A DNA stretch of 64,000 nt from Nocardia sp. BMG111209 (GCF_000381925.1 NZ_KB907307.1:1550001-1614000); one strand, 5' to 3'; positions 35,797 through 44,388 are shown, numbered from the stretch's first letter. Program-made: numbers and translations. Notes: generated from the sequence alone by a model not told the origin.

Positions 35797-36899
35797 CGGC
35801 CCCGATCCGGCGGTTCGCGACCGCGGCGCTGGTCCTGCTGTCCGGCGCCGCCACCGGATGCGCGGTCTCCGTCGACCGGCTGCCGCTGCCGGCCCCCGGT
35901 CCGAGCGGCGGCACCTACACGGTGACCGCGACCTTCGCCAACGCGCTGAACCTGCCGACGAAGGCGAAGGTGAAACTCAACGGCGCCGACGTCGGCGAGG
36001 TCGAGACGATGACCGCGAAGGACTACACGGCCGTGGTCACGATGCGCATCGGATCCGGTGTGCTGCTACCCGCCGGCACCACCGCCGAACTGCGCTCGGC
36101 CACCCCGCTCGGCGATGTGTTCGTCGCGGTGAGCCCGCCGGCCCACCCGGATCCGGCCGCCGGTCTGCTGCACGACGGCGCGAACATCCCGCTCGCCGCG
36201 ACCACCGACGCGGCCAGTATCGAGGAGGTGCTGGCCCGCGCGGCGCTGCTGGTCAACGGCGGCACCATCGAGAACGTCACCCGGGTGCTCAACGCGCTCG
36301 GTGAGGATGTCGGCGGCCGCGGCGACAAGCTGGCCGCGCTGATCACGCACACCCGCGAACTGCTCGACGGGCTCGCGGCCCGCGCGGACCGGATCCGGGA
36401 GGTGGTCGCGACCGCCGAACAGCTCGGCGCCACCGTGGCCCGGCAACAGTCGTCGATCGATGCGGCGGTCGCCGCGGCCGGGCCGGCCAGCGCCGCGCTG
36501 GCCGCCAACACCCGCGGCCTGACGGATCTCGTCGGCAAGCTCGCCGTCATCGCCACCGAGCTCGCGCGGTTCCCCTCGGTCCAGGGCACCAACGACCACA
36601 GCCTGATGGCCGAGGTCGATCAGCTGGCCCGCGAACTGAACGACGCGGCGCAGAGCCCGGACGCGAATCTGGACTCGCTCAACGGCATCATCGCGCCGAT
36701 CCTGAAGATCCTCGACGGTACCTCCGCGCACGCCGACATCGATGTCGCCCAGGTCGCGATCGGCGCCGCGCCGGATCCGAATTTCCCGGGCGATCCCGGC
36801 GCGCGGCCACCGGATCAGACGGACTGGATCAACTTCATCGGATCGCTGCAATACAACCTGGGCCGGTTGCACGATCGGATCGCGGGACCGGGCCGATGA
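35793..36899 (+). CDS. mceE: MCE family lipoprotein MceE
   Basis: A 368-residue Mce subunit with a lipoprotein signal (TAALVLLSGAATGC, cysteine near residue 23). The MCE domain starts YTVTATFANALNLPTKAKVKLNGADVGEVETM. It fits the LprK/MceE class. The helical domain ends around residue 315, and a short Pro/Asp-rich end follows. ATG 35793 overlaps the mceD stop. MceE is thought to anchor the complex at the membrane or periplasm. Confidence 0.9.
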   Translation: MTAPIRRFATAALVLLSGAATGCAVSVDRLPLPAPGPSGGTYTVTATFANALNLPTKAKVKLNGADVGEVETMTAKDYTAVVTMRIGSGVLLPAGTTAELRSATPLGDVFVAVSPPAHPDPAAGLLHDGANIPLAATTDAASIEEVLARAALLVNGGTIENVTRVLNALGEDVGGRGDKLAALITHTRELLDGLAARADRIREVVATAEQLGATVARQQSSIDAAVAAAGPASAALAANTRGLTDLVGKLAVIATELARFPSVQGTNDHSLMAEVDQLARELNDAAQSPDANLDSLNGIIAPILKILDGTSAHADIDVAQVAIGAAPDPNFPGDPGARPPDQTDWINFIGSLQYNLGRLHDRIAGPGR

Positions 36900-36915
36900 C
36901 GGGGAGGCGGAGCGC

Positions 36916-38205
36916 ATGACGGTGACGCGGGGAGCCCGGCCCGGCGCCGGGGAACGAGCGGCGCGGATGTTCGTCGACGGCGTGCGGGCGCTGACCCGGC
37001 ACCGGACCGCGCTGTCGGTGCTGGGCCTGGTGGTGATCCTGGTCCTGGGCGCGGGGTATCTGTCGGTGGGTGCGCTGCAATGGGATCCGTGGCGGTCGCA
37101 TTTCCGGGTGACCGTGGAGCTGACCCAGTCCGGTGGACTGCTGCCGAACCAGGACGTGACGCTGCGCGGGGTCCGGGTCGGGCGGGTGTCCTCGGTGGAG
37201 GTGCACGGCGAGACCGTGCTCGCGCAGGCCGAGATCGACGGCGGCGCCCACATCCCGGCCAGCGGCACGGTCCAGGTGTCGGCGCTGTCGGCGGCCGGTG
37301 AGCAGTATCTGGATTTCGTGCCGACCGGCGACGGCGGCCCGTATCTGTCGGACGGTTCGGTGGTGACCGCCGACCGCACGTCGACACCGGTCACCCTGAG
37401 CACCATGCTCGGTGATTTCAACGGCACGCTGGCCCAGGTCGATCCGGCGAAATTGCAGGCCATCACGAAGGAGCTCGGCGCCGGCCCGGACGGGCCGCGG
37501 AAATTGCAGTCGATCGTCGACGGCGGCATGTTCCTGGTGTCGACCCTGGATTCGGTGCTGCCGCAGACCCTCGGCCTGCTGCACAACAGCACCGTGGTGC
37601 TGAACACGACCGCCGAGCTCGCACCCGGGCTGCGGGTGACCGCGCAGAATCTGGCCGCGACCTCGAACGGTATCGCCGGTATGACGAACGGATTCGACAC
37701 CCTGGTACGGCAGACGCCGGGACTGATGTCCGCGCTGGACGCGATCATCGCCGACAATTCACCGACCGTGGTGCAATTGCTGGGCAATCTCGCGACCGTT
37801 TCCCAGATGGCCTATGTGCACATTCCCGCGCTGGAGGAATTCTTCTTCCCACAGCAACGGACGGGTTCCACGCTCGACGCGGTCGATTCGGCATTCCACG
37901 GCGGTGTGGTGTGGGCCATGGTGAGCATCTATCCGCGCCGGGCCTGCGATTACAACGTGCCGCGGCAGCCGAGTACCGTCCCGGATTTCCCGCAGCCCTA
38001 TCTCAACGCGCACTGCACCGATCCGGATCCGACGCTGCTGCCGCGCGGCGCGCGCAACGCTCCACGGCCACCCGGTGACGAGACCGCTTATGCCGCACCG
38101 GGTTCCGATCCGCTGGCCACCGCGGATCGGACACCGTCGGGGCCGCTGTCGATTCCGACTCCCTACGGTGGCACGTACGCTCCGACCTACGTGCCGCCGC
38201 GCTGA
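36916..38205 (+). CDS. mceF: MCE family protein MceF
   Basis: The last Mce subunit of the operon, 429 residues. The N-terminal anchor helix LSVLGLVVILVLGAGYLSVGAL precedes the MCE domain (VTVELTQSGGLLPNQDVTLRGVRVGRVSSVEV). The C-terminal 60 residues are Pro/Thr-rich, as is common in MceF. ATG 36916 has a GGGAGGCGG site. It converges with the DUF308-like gene with no real gap. No mas (Mce-associated) genes follow, so the operon ends here. Confidence 0.9.
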   Translation: MTVTRGARPGAGERAARMFVDGVRALTRHRTALSVLGLVVILVLGAGYLSVGALQWDPWRSHFRVTVELTQSGGLLPNQDVTLRGVRVGRVSSVEVHGETVLAQAEIDGGAHIPASGTVQVSALSAAGEQYLDFVPTGDGGPYLSDGSVVTADRTSTPVTLSTMLGDFNGTLAQVDPAKLQAITKELGAGPDGPRKLQSIVDGGMFLVSTLDSVLPQTLGLLHNSTVVLNTTAELAPGLRVTAQNLAATSNGIAGMTNGFDTLVRQTPGLMSALDAIIADNSPTVVQLLGNLATVSQMAYVHIPALEEFFFPQQRTGSTLDAVDSAFHGGVVWAMVSIYPRRACDYNVPRQPSTVPDFPQPYLNAHCTDPDPTLLPRGARNAPRPPGDETAYAAPGSDPLATADRTPSGPLSIPTPYGGTYAPTYVPPR

Positions 38206-38206
38206 C

Positions 38207-38812
38207 TCAGGCGTGATGCCCCGGCGGCAGCAGGCCCCGCACCCGCGCGCCACCGCGCACCGCCGCGCGATCGAAACGCGCCGCGAGACTGATCTGTTCC
38301 GCGCCGAGGAGGGTCACGCAGCAGCCGACCAGCACCGACAGCGCGGGAACGGTCTTGATCTGCCATACCAGCACCCCCAGGCCGGCGGCCATGGTGAGCA
38401 GGCCGAACACCTCGTGCCGGCCGCTGTCGGGCAGATCCTCCGACCAGGCGCCGACCATGGCCTGCACGATTCCGTGGGCGACGAACGCCATCGCGATCCA
38501 GACCGCGAGCAGCGTGGCCCATTCGCTACTGCGCATGCACGAAACACCGAGCAGCGCAACGAATATCCCGATCGCGAAGGTCGATGTCCGTATGCCGCGG
38601 CCGATCCGGGCCCGCAGCGCGACGACGAAGTCCCACGCCGCCAGCAGGAACAGTGCGAGCGTGAACAGCGCCTCCGACAGTCGCGGTGGCTTGTCCGGCC
38701 ACACCGTGATCGCGACGCCGAGTACCAGGGACACACTGCCGATGACGAACGCCGCCTGCCAGGCGCCACCGTCGAACACATCGGTGCGCCCGGTGTCTCG
38801 CAGTATGGGCAT
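38207..38812 (-). CDS. HdeD/DUF308-like membrane protein
   Basis: A 201-residue protein with about six transmembrane helices in short pairs, as in the HdeD/DUF308 family (FVIGSVSLVLGVAITVWPDKPPRL, LLTMAAGLGVLVWQ). The ATG at 38812 (MPILRDTGRTDVF) is preferred; the open frame continues upstream to 38878 but that part is less hydrophobic and unlikely. In enterobacteria HdeD is linked to acid stress; the role in actinobacteria is not known. It converges directly on mceF. Confidence 0.75.
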   Translation of the reverse strand: MPILRDTGRTDVFDGGAWQAAFVIGSVSLVLGVAITVWPDKPPRLSEALFTLALFLLAAWDFVVALRARIGRGIRTSTFAIGIFVALLGVSCMRSSEWATLLAVWIAMAFVAHGIVQAMVGAWSEDLPDSGRHEVFGLLTMAAGLGVLVWQIKTVPALSVLVGCCVTLLGAEQISLAARFDRAAVRGGARVRGLLPPGHHA

Positions 38813-39042
38813 GATTCGATGATATGACCCGCATTGCGGTAGCTGTCCATTCGCTCTCGGCGAATTCCGCTGCCGCAAAACCGGAACGATTTCCGTTGTG
38901 TGACAGGTGACCGTACGTTCTCGCCGAACAACCCGGTAATTGCACGGAATTCATGCAATATCCGTTCCGATTGTTCCGGCCGCTACCGGGCCTGTTTCGT
39001 GCGCAACCGGCGACCGGATCGTGACCGGTCCGTGACGGCCGC

Positions 39043-39453
39043 TCAGTGCACCTCGTTGATCCGGAGCAGATTGCCGGCGGGGTCGCGGACCGCGCAGTCG
39101 CGCACACCGTAGGGCTGGTCGGTCGGCTCCTGCACGACATCGGCGCCCCCGCCGCGCAGCCGCTCGAAGATCGCGTCCAGATCCTTCGTGGCGAAGGTCA
39201 TGATGGCGAAGGTGCCCTTGGCCATCATGCGGGCGATGGTCGCGCGCTCGTCGTCGGTGCGGCCGGTGTCGGCCTCGGGCGGATACAGCACGATCGATGT
39301 CCCCGGCTGCCCGGGGGCCCCCACGGTGATCCAGTGCATCCCGTTGAATCCGACGTCGTTGCGCACCTCGAACCCGAGCAGATCGCGGTAGAAGGCCAGC
39401 GTGGCCTCCGGGTCGGTATGCGGCAGGAAGGCCGAGTGGAGGGTGATATCCAT
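39043..39453 (-). CDS. VOC (glyoxalase-like) family protein
   Basis: A 136-residue protein of the vicinal oxygen chelate fold: an N-terminal module (SAFLPHTDPEATLAFYRDLLGFEV) and a C-terminal one ending GVRDCAVRDPAGNLLRINEVH. The early His and the final Glu fit metal ligands. The start at 39453 (MDITLHSAFLPH) replaces a longer frame that runs into the intergenic region. An AraC gene ends 29 bases upstream in the same direction, so they are probably one operon; AraC-VOC pairs of this kind are common in actinobacteria. Confidence 0.9.
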   Translation of the reverse strand: MDITLHSAFLPHTDPEATLAFYRDLLGFEVRNDVGFNGMHWITVGAPGQPGTSIVLYPPEADTGRTDDERATIARMMAKGTFAIMTFATKDLDAIFERLRGGGADVVQEPTDQPYGVRDCAVRDPAGNLLRINEVH

Positions 39454-39482
39454 GGGCACCAGACTAGGTGCCGGAAGGTAAC

Positions 39483-39914
39483 CTATGCTTCTCGATTCCT
39501 GATCGGTCGGGTGATCTGCTTCGCCACGCAGGCCGGGATCCCCTCGACGTCGCCCACCTGATCGCGCCGGTAGACACTCGGCGGCACCCCCACCAACTCG
39601 GTGAACCGGGTACTGAAGGTGCCCAGCGACGAGCAGCCCACCGCGAAGCACACCTCGGTGACGCTGAGGTCCCCGCGCCGCAGCAACGCCATGGCCCGCT
39701 CGATCCGCCGGGTCATCAGGTAGCTGTACGGTGACTCCCCGTACGCGATCCGGAACTGCCGGCTCAGATGCCCCGCCGACATGTGCACATCCCGCGCGAG
39801 CGCCTCCACATCCAGCGGCTGCGCGAAGTCCCGATCGATCCGATCCCGGACCCGGCGCAGCAGCACGAGATCACTGGGATGCTGGGCGGTCGGCTTGTTG
39901 GTCATCCCCGACAT
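39483..39914 (-). CDS. AraC family transcriptional regulator
   Basis: A 143-residue protein that is almost only the double helix-turn-helix of the AraC family. The first HTH is LDVEALARDVHMSAGHLSRQFRIAYGESPYSYLMTRRIERAM, the second is LSVTEVCFAVGCSSLGTFSTRFTELVGVPPSVYRR. No separate effector domain is present, so a ligand may not be needed or the VOC partner may sense it. It is the first gene of a pair with the VOC gene. An internal ATG at 39902 is a possible shorter start. Confidence 0.9.
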   Translation of the reverse strand: MSGMTNKPTAQHPSDLVLLRRVRDRIDRDFAQPLDVEALARDVHMSAGHLSRQFRIAYGESPYSYLMTRRIERAMALLRRGDLSVTEVCFAVGCSSLGTFSTRFTELVGVPPSVYRRDQVGDVEGIPACVAKQITRPIRNREA

Positions 39915-39945
39915 CGTGCCACGCGGTAGTGGGCCGTGCCAGCGG

Positions 39946-40578
39946 CTACAGCACGCCGTTCTCGATATCGCGCTTCAGCGCGAGCTGATAAGCCCGGTGG
40001 GAGGCCGTCCCGTTGTCGGCGGTGAATTGGATCAGGGCCGGATCGGCGAGGAAGGTCAGGCGCTCGTCGACCGTCGTGGTCCCGTCACCGTTGTCGGTGA
40101 AGGTGATCCGCTGATGCGTGATGATGTCCGGGACATCCCAGCTGTCACTGGTGTAGTAGTGCTCGGCGGCATGAATGCGCTGCTGCGCCTGGGTGTGTCC
40201 GGGGAAGGTCACCGGGCCCATCGGAATGTCTTCCAGCGCAGTGAAATCAATGACCTGAATGCCGTCCTCGTCGCAGGTGCGGTGGGTGACGACATCCTTC
40301 AGGAACGGATGGCGGCCGATATCGTTGCGGATGTCGGAATACACCGTCCAGACCTTCTCCGGCGCGGCGGCGATGGTGATCGGCAGATCGGCCTCGAGCA
40401 CGGACCGGGAATCGCTCGAATTCCGCTGCTCCGCTTGATAGATCGACCAGCTGGCCTGCCACTCCGCCGTATAACCGTTCGCCGACTCGGCACAGGCCGG
40501 CGTCGGCTCCGCATGCGCCGCAGGCGAACTCAACGCAGACGCCACGACAGCCAACGCGCACCCCATCACGAACCTCAC
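39946..40578 (-). CDS. exported SRPBCC family protein
   Basis: A 210-residue protein with a signal peptide (VRFVMGCALAVVASALSSPAAHA, cleavage near residue 23) and a polyketide-cyclase/START-like SRPBCC domain. The domain is visible as LPITIAAAPEKVWTVYSDIRNDIGRHPFLKDVV and later ITHQRITFTDNGDGTTTVDERLTFLADP. It likely binds a hydrophobic ligand outside the cell. The GTG at 40578 is chosen to include the signal peptide. It is divergent from the quinone-oxidoreductase-like gene, 160 bases away. Confidence 0.8.
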   Translation of the reverse strand: MRFVMGCALAVVASALSSPAAHAEPTPACAESANGYTAEWQASWSIYQAEQRNSSDSRSVLEADLPITIAAAPEKVWTVYSDIRNDIGRHPFLKDVVTHRTCDEDGIQVIDFTALEDIPMGPVTFPGHTQAQQRIHAAEHYYTSDSWDVPDIITHQRITFTDNGDGTTTVDERLTFLADPALIQFTADNGTASHRAYQLALKRDIENGVL

Positions 40579-40738
40579 GCGCAGGACCTTACCCGACCGC
40601 GAGCGGACTGCTCCCCGGTTTCCGGCTCCCCTTTCGGTACCGCCGATTCCTTTTCGCGGCGGCCGGGATCTACCTGTCGGAGGCGCGGCCCGCGACGGGC
40701 CGGTCTCGATCGTGTACGCCGAGAAAGAAAGGCCCGAT

Positions 40739-41731
40739 ATGAGCATCCCCGCGACCATGCGCGCGCTACAGCAGACCTCCCTCGACGGTCCGCAGGACAT
40801 GCGTCTGATCACCGACGCACCGGTACCGAGCCCCGGTCCGGGTGAGGTGCTGATCCGAGTCGCCGCCGCCGGTGTCAATTTCGCCGACATCTCGAAGTCG
40901 CACGGCACATTCGGGGACGGCCCGCGGCCACCCTATCCGGCGGGTTTCGAGGCTGCCGGTGCGGTGGTCGCGGTGGGCGAGGCGGTGACCGGCCCGCCGC
41001 CGGGGACCCGGGTCGTCGGCATCGGAGACGGCGCTTTCGCCGAGTACATGGTGCTGCCCGCGGCCGCGGCGGTGCCGGTGCCACCCGGCTGGACGGAGCA
41101 GCAGGCGCTGGGGCTGATGGTCAACTGGCCCACCGCGCTGGCCGCGCTGAAGCCGCTGGGTGGCATCACCGCCGGGCAGACCGTGCTGATCCACGCCGCG
41201 GCGGGAGCAACCGGCCGGGCCGCGGTCGCCATCGCCCGGCACTACGGCGCGACGGTCATCGCCACCGCCTCGCCGACCAAGCACGAGACGGTGCTTGCCT
41301 CGGGTGCCGACCACGTTCTGGATTCCCGCCGCGGCGATCTCGCCGCCGAGGTGTTGCGGCTGACCGGCGGCGCCGGCGTCGACGTGGTGCTGGAATCCGC
41401 AGGCGGTGCCACCTTCGAGGCCGGACTGGCCGCCGCCAAGCGGGTCACCGGCCGGGTCGTCGTCTACGGCCTGGCGGGCGGTGCGGCCGGGATCACCAAC
41501 TGGGATCTGGTGTACAAGCATCAGGTCCAGCTCATCGGTCTCAATATCGGCGTGCTGATCCGGTCCGCACCGCAGATCTTCGGCGAGGTGATGGGCGAGC
41601 TGTCCACGCTGATCGCCGCCGGTGTGCTCACCCCCACCCGGCCCACGACCTACGATCTGGCCGACGGACCGAAGGCGCTGGCGGAACTGGAGGCCAGGGC
41701 CACCGTCGGCAAGCTGGTGCTGCTGCCCTGA
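40739..41731 (+). CDS. zinc-type alcohol dehydrogenase / quinone oxidoreductase-like protein
   Basis: A 330-residue medium-chain reductase of the quinone-oxidoreductase group. It has the GroES-like N-terminal part (GEVLIRVAAAGVNFADISKSHGTFGD) and the NADPH motif VLIHAAAGATGRAAVAIARHYGATVIATAS near residues 150-180. The zinc-binding cysteines of alcohol dehydrogenases are absent, as in QOR enzymes. ATG 40739 has a GAGAAAGAAAGG site. The sigma factor gene follows after ten bases and is probably cotranscribed. Substrate unknown. Confidence 0.9.
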   Translation: MSIPATMRALQQTSLDGPQDMRLITDAPVPSPGPGEVLIRVAAAGVNFADISKSHGTFGDGPRPPYPAGFEAAGAVVAVGEAVTGPPPGTRVVGIGDGAFAEYMVLPAAAAVPVPPGWTEQQALGLMVNWPTALAALKPLGGITAGQTVLIHAAAGATGRAAVAIARHYGATVIATASPTKHETVLASGADHVLDSRRGDLAAEVLRLTGGAGVDVVLESAGGATFEAGLAAAKRVTGRVVVYGLAGGAAGITNWDLVYKHQVQLIGLNIGVLIRSAPQIFGEVMGELSTLIAAGVLTPTRPTTYDLADGPKALAELEARATVGKLVLLP

Positions 41732-41741
41732 GAGGGCGAAT

Positions 41742-42734
41742 ATGATCGTGGTGGAAGTCGTGCCGGATCGGGACCGGTTCACCGTCGAGACCGAACGGTT
41801 CCGCCGGGAGCTGCTGGCGCACTGCTACCGCATGGTCGGCTCGGCGCACGACGCCGAGGACCTGGTGCAGGAGACCTACCTGCGAGCATGGCGGTCCTGG
41901 TCCGGATTCGAGGGCCGGGCGTCGATGCGTTCCTGGCTCTACAAGATCGCCACCAACGTCTGCCTGAAGGCGTTGGAGCGGCGCCGGATCCGCGTATTGC
42001 CGTCGGGTCTGAGCGGTCCGTGCGACGGACCCGATCGTACGCCGAGTCCCCTTGCGCCGGGCGAGGTCTCGTGGCTGGAACCGTTTCCCGACGCATGGGT
42101 CGCCCCACTGGACGGCGATCCGGCCGCGGTGGTGGTCGAACGCGAATCGTTGCGGCTGGCGCTCATCGCGAGCCTGCAGCATCTGCCCGCCCGCCAGCGC
42201 GCGATCCTCATACTGCGCGAAGTGCTGGCGTTCTCGGCGACCGAGACCGCGGAGATCCTCGGCACCACCACCGCGGCGGTCAAGAGCGGCCTGCAGCGGG
42301 CCCGCGCCAGGCTGGACGAGCTGGCGCCCGAGCCGGAGAAACTGCTCGAGCCGACCGACCACCGAGCGCGGGCCCTGCTCGACGGCTATATCGCGGCGTT
42401 CGAGCGCTCCGACGCGGGCCTGCTCGAACAGGTGCTGCGCGTCGACGCCGGCCTGGAGGCGACACCGTTCGGCGACTGGCAGTCGGGCCGGGCGATGTGT
42501 ATCCACATACTCGGGACCTACGTACTCGGCACGCCCGGCGATTGGCGGATGATCGCGACCACCGCCAACGGACAGCCGGCCGCCGTCGTGTACCACCGGG
42601 ATTCGGACGGCGTGCTGCAAGCCGACGGAGTCGTGGTGCTGGCACCCACCGCCACCGGTATCTCCCGCGTCGTCAAGTTCCACGATCCGGCGCTGGTCAC
42701 GACGTTCGGCTTCCCGGACGCGCTCGGGCACTGA
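41742..42734 (+). CDS. SigG-like ECF sigma factor with C-terminal SnoaL-like domain
   Basis: A 330-residue extracytoplasmic-function sigma factor. Region 2 reads HCYRMVGSAHDAEDLVQETYLRAWRSWSGFEGRASMRSWLYKIATN (about residues 26-70), region 4 reads LPARQRAILILREVLAFSATETAEILGTTTAAVKSGLQRARARL. A C-terminal NTF2/SnoaL-like domain of about 110 residues follows (YIAAFERSDAGLLEQVL to the end). Such fused sigma factors, like mycobacterial SigG, usually lack a partner anti-sigma factor, and the extra domain tunes activity. No anti-sigma gene is seen. It lies ten bases after the oxidoreductase gene. Confidence 0.9.
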   Translation: MIVVEVVPDRDRFTVETERFRRELLAHCYRMVGSAHDAEDLVQETYLRAWRSWSGFEGRASMRSWLYKIATNVCLKALERRRIRVLPSGLSGPCDGPDRTPSPLAPGEVSWLEPFPDAWVAPLDGDPAAVVVERESLRLALIASLQHLPARQRAILILREVLAFSATETAEILGTTTAAVKSGLQRARARLDELAPEPEKLLEPTDHRARALLDGYIAAFERSDAGLLEQVLRVDAGLEATPFGDWQSGRAMCIHILGTYVLGTPGDWRMIATTANGQPAAVVYHRDSDGVLQADGVVVLAPTATGISRVVKFHDPALVTTFGFPDALGH

Positions 42735-42791
42735 CCCGCCGGTGCGGCTCCTCGCGACCCACCTGTGCGGCTCCTCGCGACCCACCGGTTC

Positions 42792-42946
42792 GGCACCTCG
42801 CGACGACGTCTGCGAGGACACGCGGTACCGGCAACCTCGCTACGACGGCCGCGAGGACGCGCGGTATCGGCAACCTCGCTACGACGGCTGCGAGGACGCG
42901 CGGTATCGGCAACCTCGCTACGACGGCTGCGAGGACGCGCGGTATC
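42792..42946. repeat. 39-bp tandem repeat with hairpins, about four copies
   Basis: Three units of 39 bases (42830-42868, 42869-42907, 42908-42946) differ at one or two positions, and a degenerate 38-base copy stands before them (42792-42829). Each unit carries CCTCGC and GCGAGG separated by ten bases, so each can form a hairpin. Two shorter copies of CGGCTCCTCGCGACCCACC lie just upstream at about 42744-42786. The array fills the gap between the convergent sigma factor and coiled-coil genes. It is not a CRISPR array, since units are contiguous with no unique spacers. Confidence 0.85.
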
Positions 42947-42967
42947 GGTGATTGGTGCGTACCGACG

Positions 42968-44074
42968 TCACCCGTCCGAGGTTTGCGGGCGTGCTCGCCG
43001 AGTGTCGGCGAGGAGTTCGTCCAAGAGCCGCTCGGCGCGTTCGGCGCGCGCGAGGGTCTGTGCCCGAGCCTCGTCGGCGGCGGTGAGCCGTTCGGCGAAT
43101 TCACGTTGCGCCTGTTCGAGTACCCGGGCGCCCTCGGCGCGTACGGCGCCGACATCGGTGGCCGCCTGTCTCCGCAGATCGGCGAGTTCGGCGCGGGCGG
43201 TGTCGGTCTCGGCGCGGGCCCGCGCGAATTCTTGCTTGCTCTCGACCAGCGCCTGGCTTCGCTCGGCCACCGCCGCCTCGGCCCGGCTGATGGCCCGTTC
43301 CGCGTCGGCGACCCGCTGCACGGCCAGATCACGTTCCGCGGCGGCAGCGGTAACCTGTTGCGCCGCTTCTCGTTTCACGCGCTCGGTCTCCGCCGCGGCC
43401 TTCTGCCGGGCCAGCTCGATTTCCTCGGCTGCCTGCTCCCGAGCCCGCTGCACATCGTCGGCGGCCTCGCGCCGAGCGGTACGCACCTCGGTTTCGGCCT
43501 CGGTCCGAGCTTCGAAAACCTCGTCGGCCGCCTGCCGGGTGACCTTCTCCACCTCGCGCATCGCATCGTCGCGCGCCGCGAGCGCCTCGGCGATCCGAGC
43601 CTCCGCGGATTCGGCGGCGGCCGCGGCATCCTCGGCCGCGGCCTCCGCGCCATCCCGCGCTTCTTCCGCCTCGCGCCGCGCCTGCTCCGCCGCGACAGTG
43701 GCCATCTCCGCCTCGGCGATCCGCCGCGCGGCATCCGCCTGCACCGCCTGGATCTGCGCCTCCGCGACCGCCGGATCCGCCAGCGTGGACAGCTCGGCCA
43801 CCGCCGCATTCAGTGTGTTCCCGAGCTGCCCCGCGAGCTGACGGAACTGAACCAGCAGCTCATCGGCCCGCAGCCGAGCCGTGGTGGCCGGACCCTGTTG
43901 CGTCACAGTGACGTTCGTGGCCGGTGTCTCGACCGCCTGCTGTTGCCGCTGTCGCTCCCGCCAGGCTCGCCACCGAGTGTGCTCCGGGTGGTCACAGTAT
44001 TCCGACGGCCGTCCCGGCCCACCGCCGCGCGTGATGGGCCGCGCACATCCCGGGTAGTTGCAAACGTTCGACAC
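42968..44074 (-). CDS. coiled-coil protein with N-terminal Cys/His motif
   Basis: A 368-residue protein not assigned to a named family. The N-terminus has a possible zinc site (CNYPGCARPITRGGG then YCDHPEH: C-x4-C and C-x-H-x2-H) followed by a basic patch (RWRAWRERQRQQQ). From about residue 70 to the end it is one long Ala/Glu/Arg-rich coiled coil with heptad character. The shape recalls KfrA-like plasmid proteins, in which a DNA-binding head joins a long coil; this is a resemblance only. GTG 44074 is chosen since upstream codons run through inverted repeats. Its 3' end faces a tandem repeat array. Confidence 0.65.
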   Translation of the reverse strand: MSNVCNYPGCARPITRGGGPGRPSEYCDHPEHTRWRAWRERQRQQQAVETPATNVTVTQQGPATTARLRADELLVQFRQLAGQLGNTLNAAVAELSTLADPAVAEAQIQAVQADAARRIAEAEMATVAAEQARREAEEARDGAEAAAEDAAAAAESAEARIAEALAARDDAMREVEKVTRQAADEVFEARTEAETEVRTARREAADDVQRAREQAAEEIELARQKAAAETERVKREAAQQVTAAAAERDLAVQRVADAERAISRAEAAVAERSQALVESKQEFARARAETDTARAELADLRRQAATDVGAVRAEGARVLEQAQREFAERLTAADEARAQTLARAERAERLLDELLADTRRARPQTSDG

Positions 44075-44160
44075 CCGCAAATCGTAGCGTTGGTTTCGTC
44101 GAATCCAACGAATCAACACGCAACGAAACCTGTTGGGGCCGTTCCGAACCGGCAAGTGCC

Positions 44161-44193
44161 TGACCACCGATAAGTGAACCTTATCGGCGGTCA
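44161..44193. repeat. 33-bp hairpin/palindrome
   Basis: TGACC, A, CCGATAAG at 44161-44174, a five-base loop, then CTTATCGG, C, GGTCA at 44180-44193. The 14-base arms pair except for one position. It may be an operator, a terminator-like stem, or part of a site bound by the adjacent coiled-coil protein. Confidence 0.75.
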
Positions 44194-44352
44194 GCCTGTC
44201 CCACTTCCCCATTCGTCGACGGAATTAATACGTTTACGTTTGGTTTCAGCCAACGCAACTATTCTGCGACGTAACGCATCGAAAACTAGGCTCGCTGAGA
44301 CTCTCGTACCAGATCGCGATTTTCATCCTGTCTGCAGAGACTGTTGCTCGCT

Positions 44353-44388
44353 GTTATCCGAACGGATAATGTTATACACATGGATAAC
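44353..44388. promoter_or_regulatory. two abutting 18-bp TetR-type operators
   Basis: GTTATCCGAACGGATAAT (44353-44370) is followed with no gap by GTTATACACATGGATAAC (44371-44388). Both have GTTAT/ATAAC-type ends; the first holds a perfect TTATCCG-AA-CGGATAA dyad. They stand 78 bases before the TetR start and probably serve autoregulation. Confidence 0.65.

Noticed and set aside
42792..42946. CRISPR array
   Set aside because: The repeat units are contiguous, with no unique spacers, and no cas genes are present.
42742..42951. 69-codon frame through the tandem repeat (RYRQPRYDG units)
   Set aside because: It is open only because the unit is 39 bases, a multiple of three; the minus strand is equally open. 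No ribosome site or homologue is evident.
43375..43809. Arg-rich frame inside the coiled-coil gene
   Set aside because: Alternate-frame shadow of the Ala/Glu coil; composition is typical of a shifted high-GC frame.
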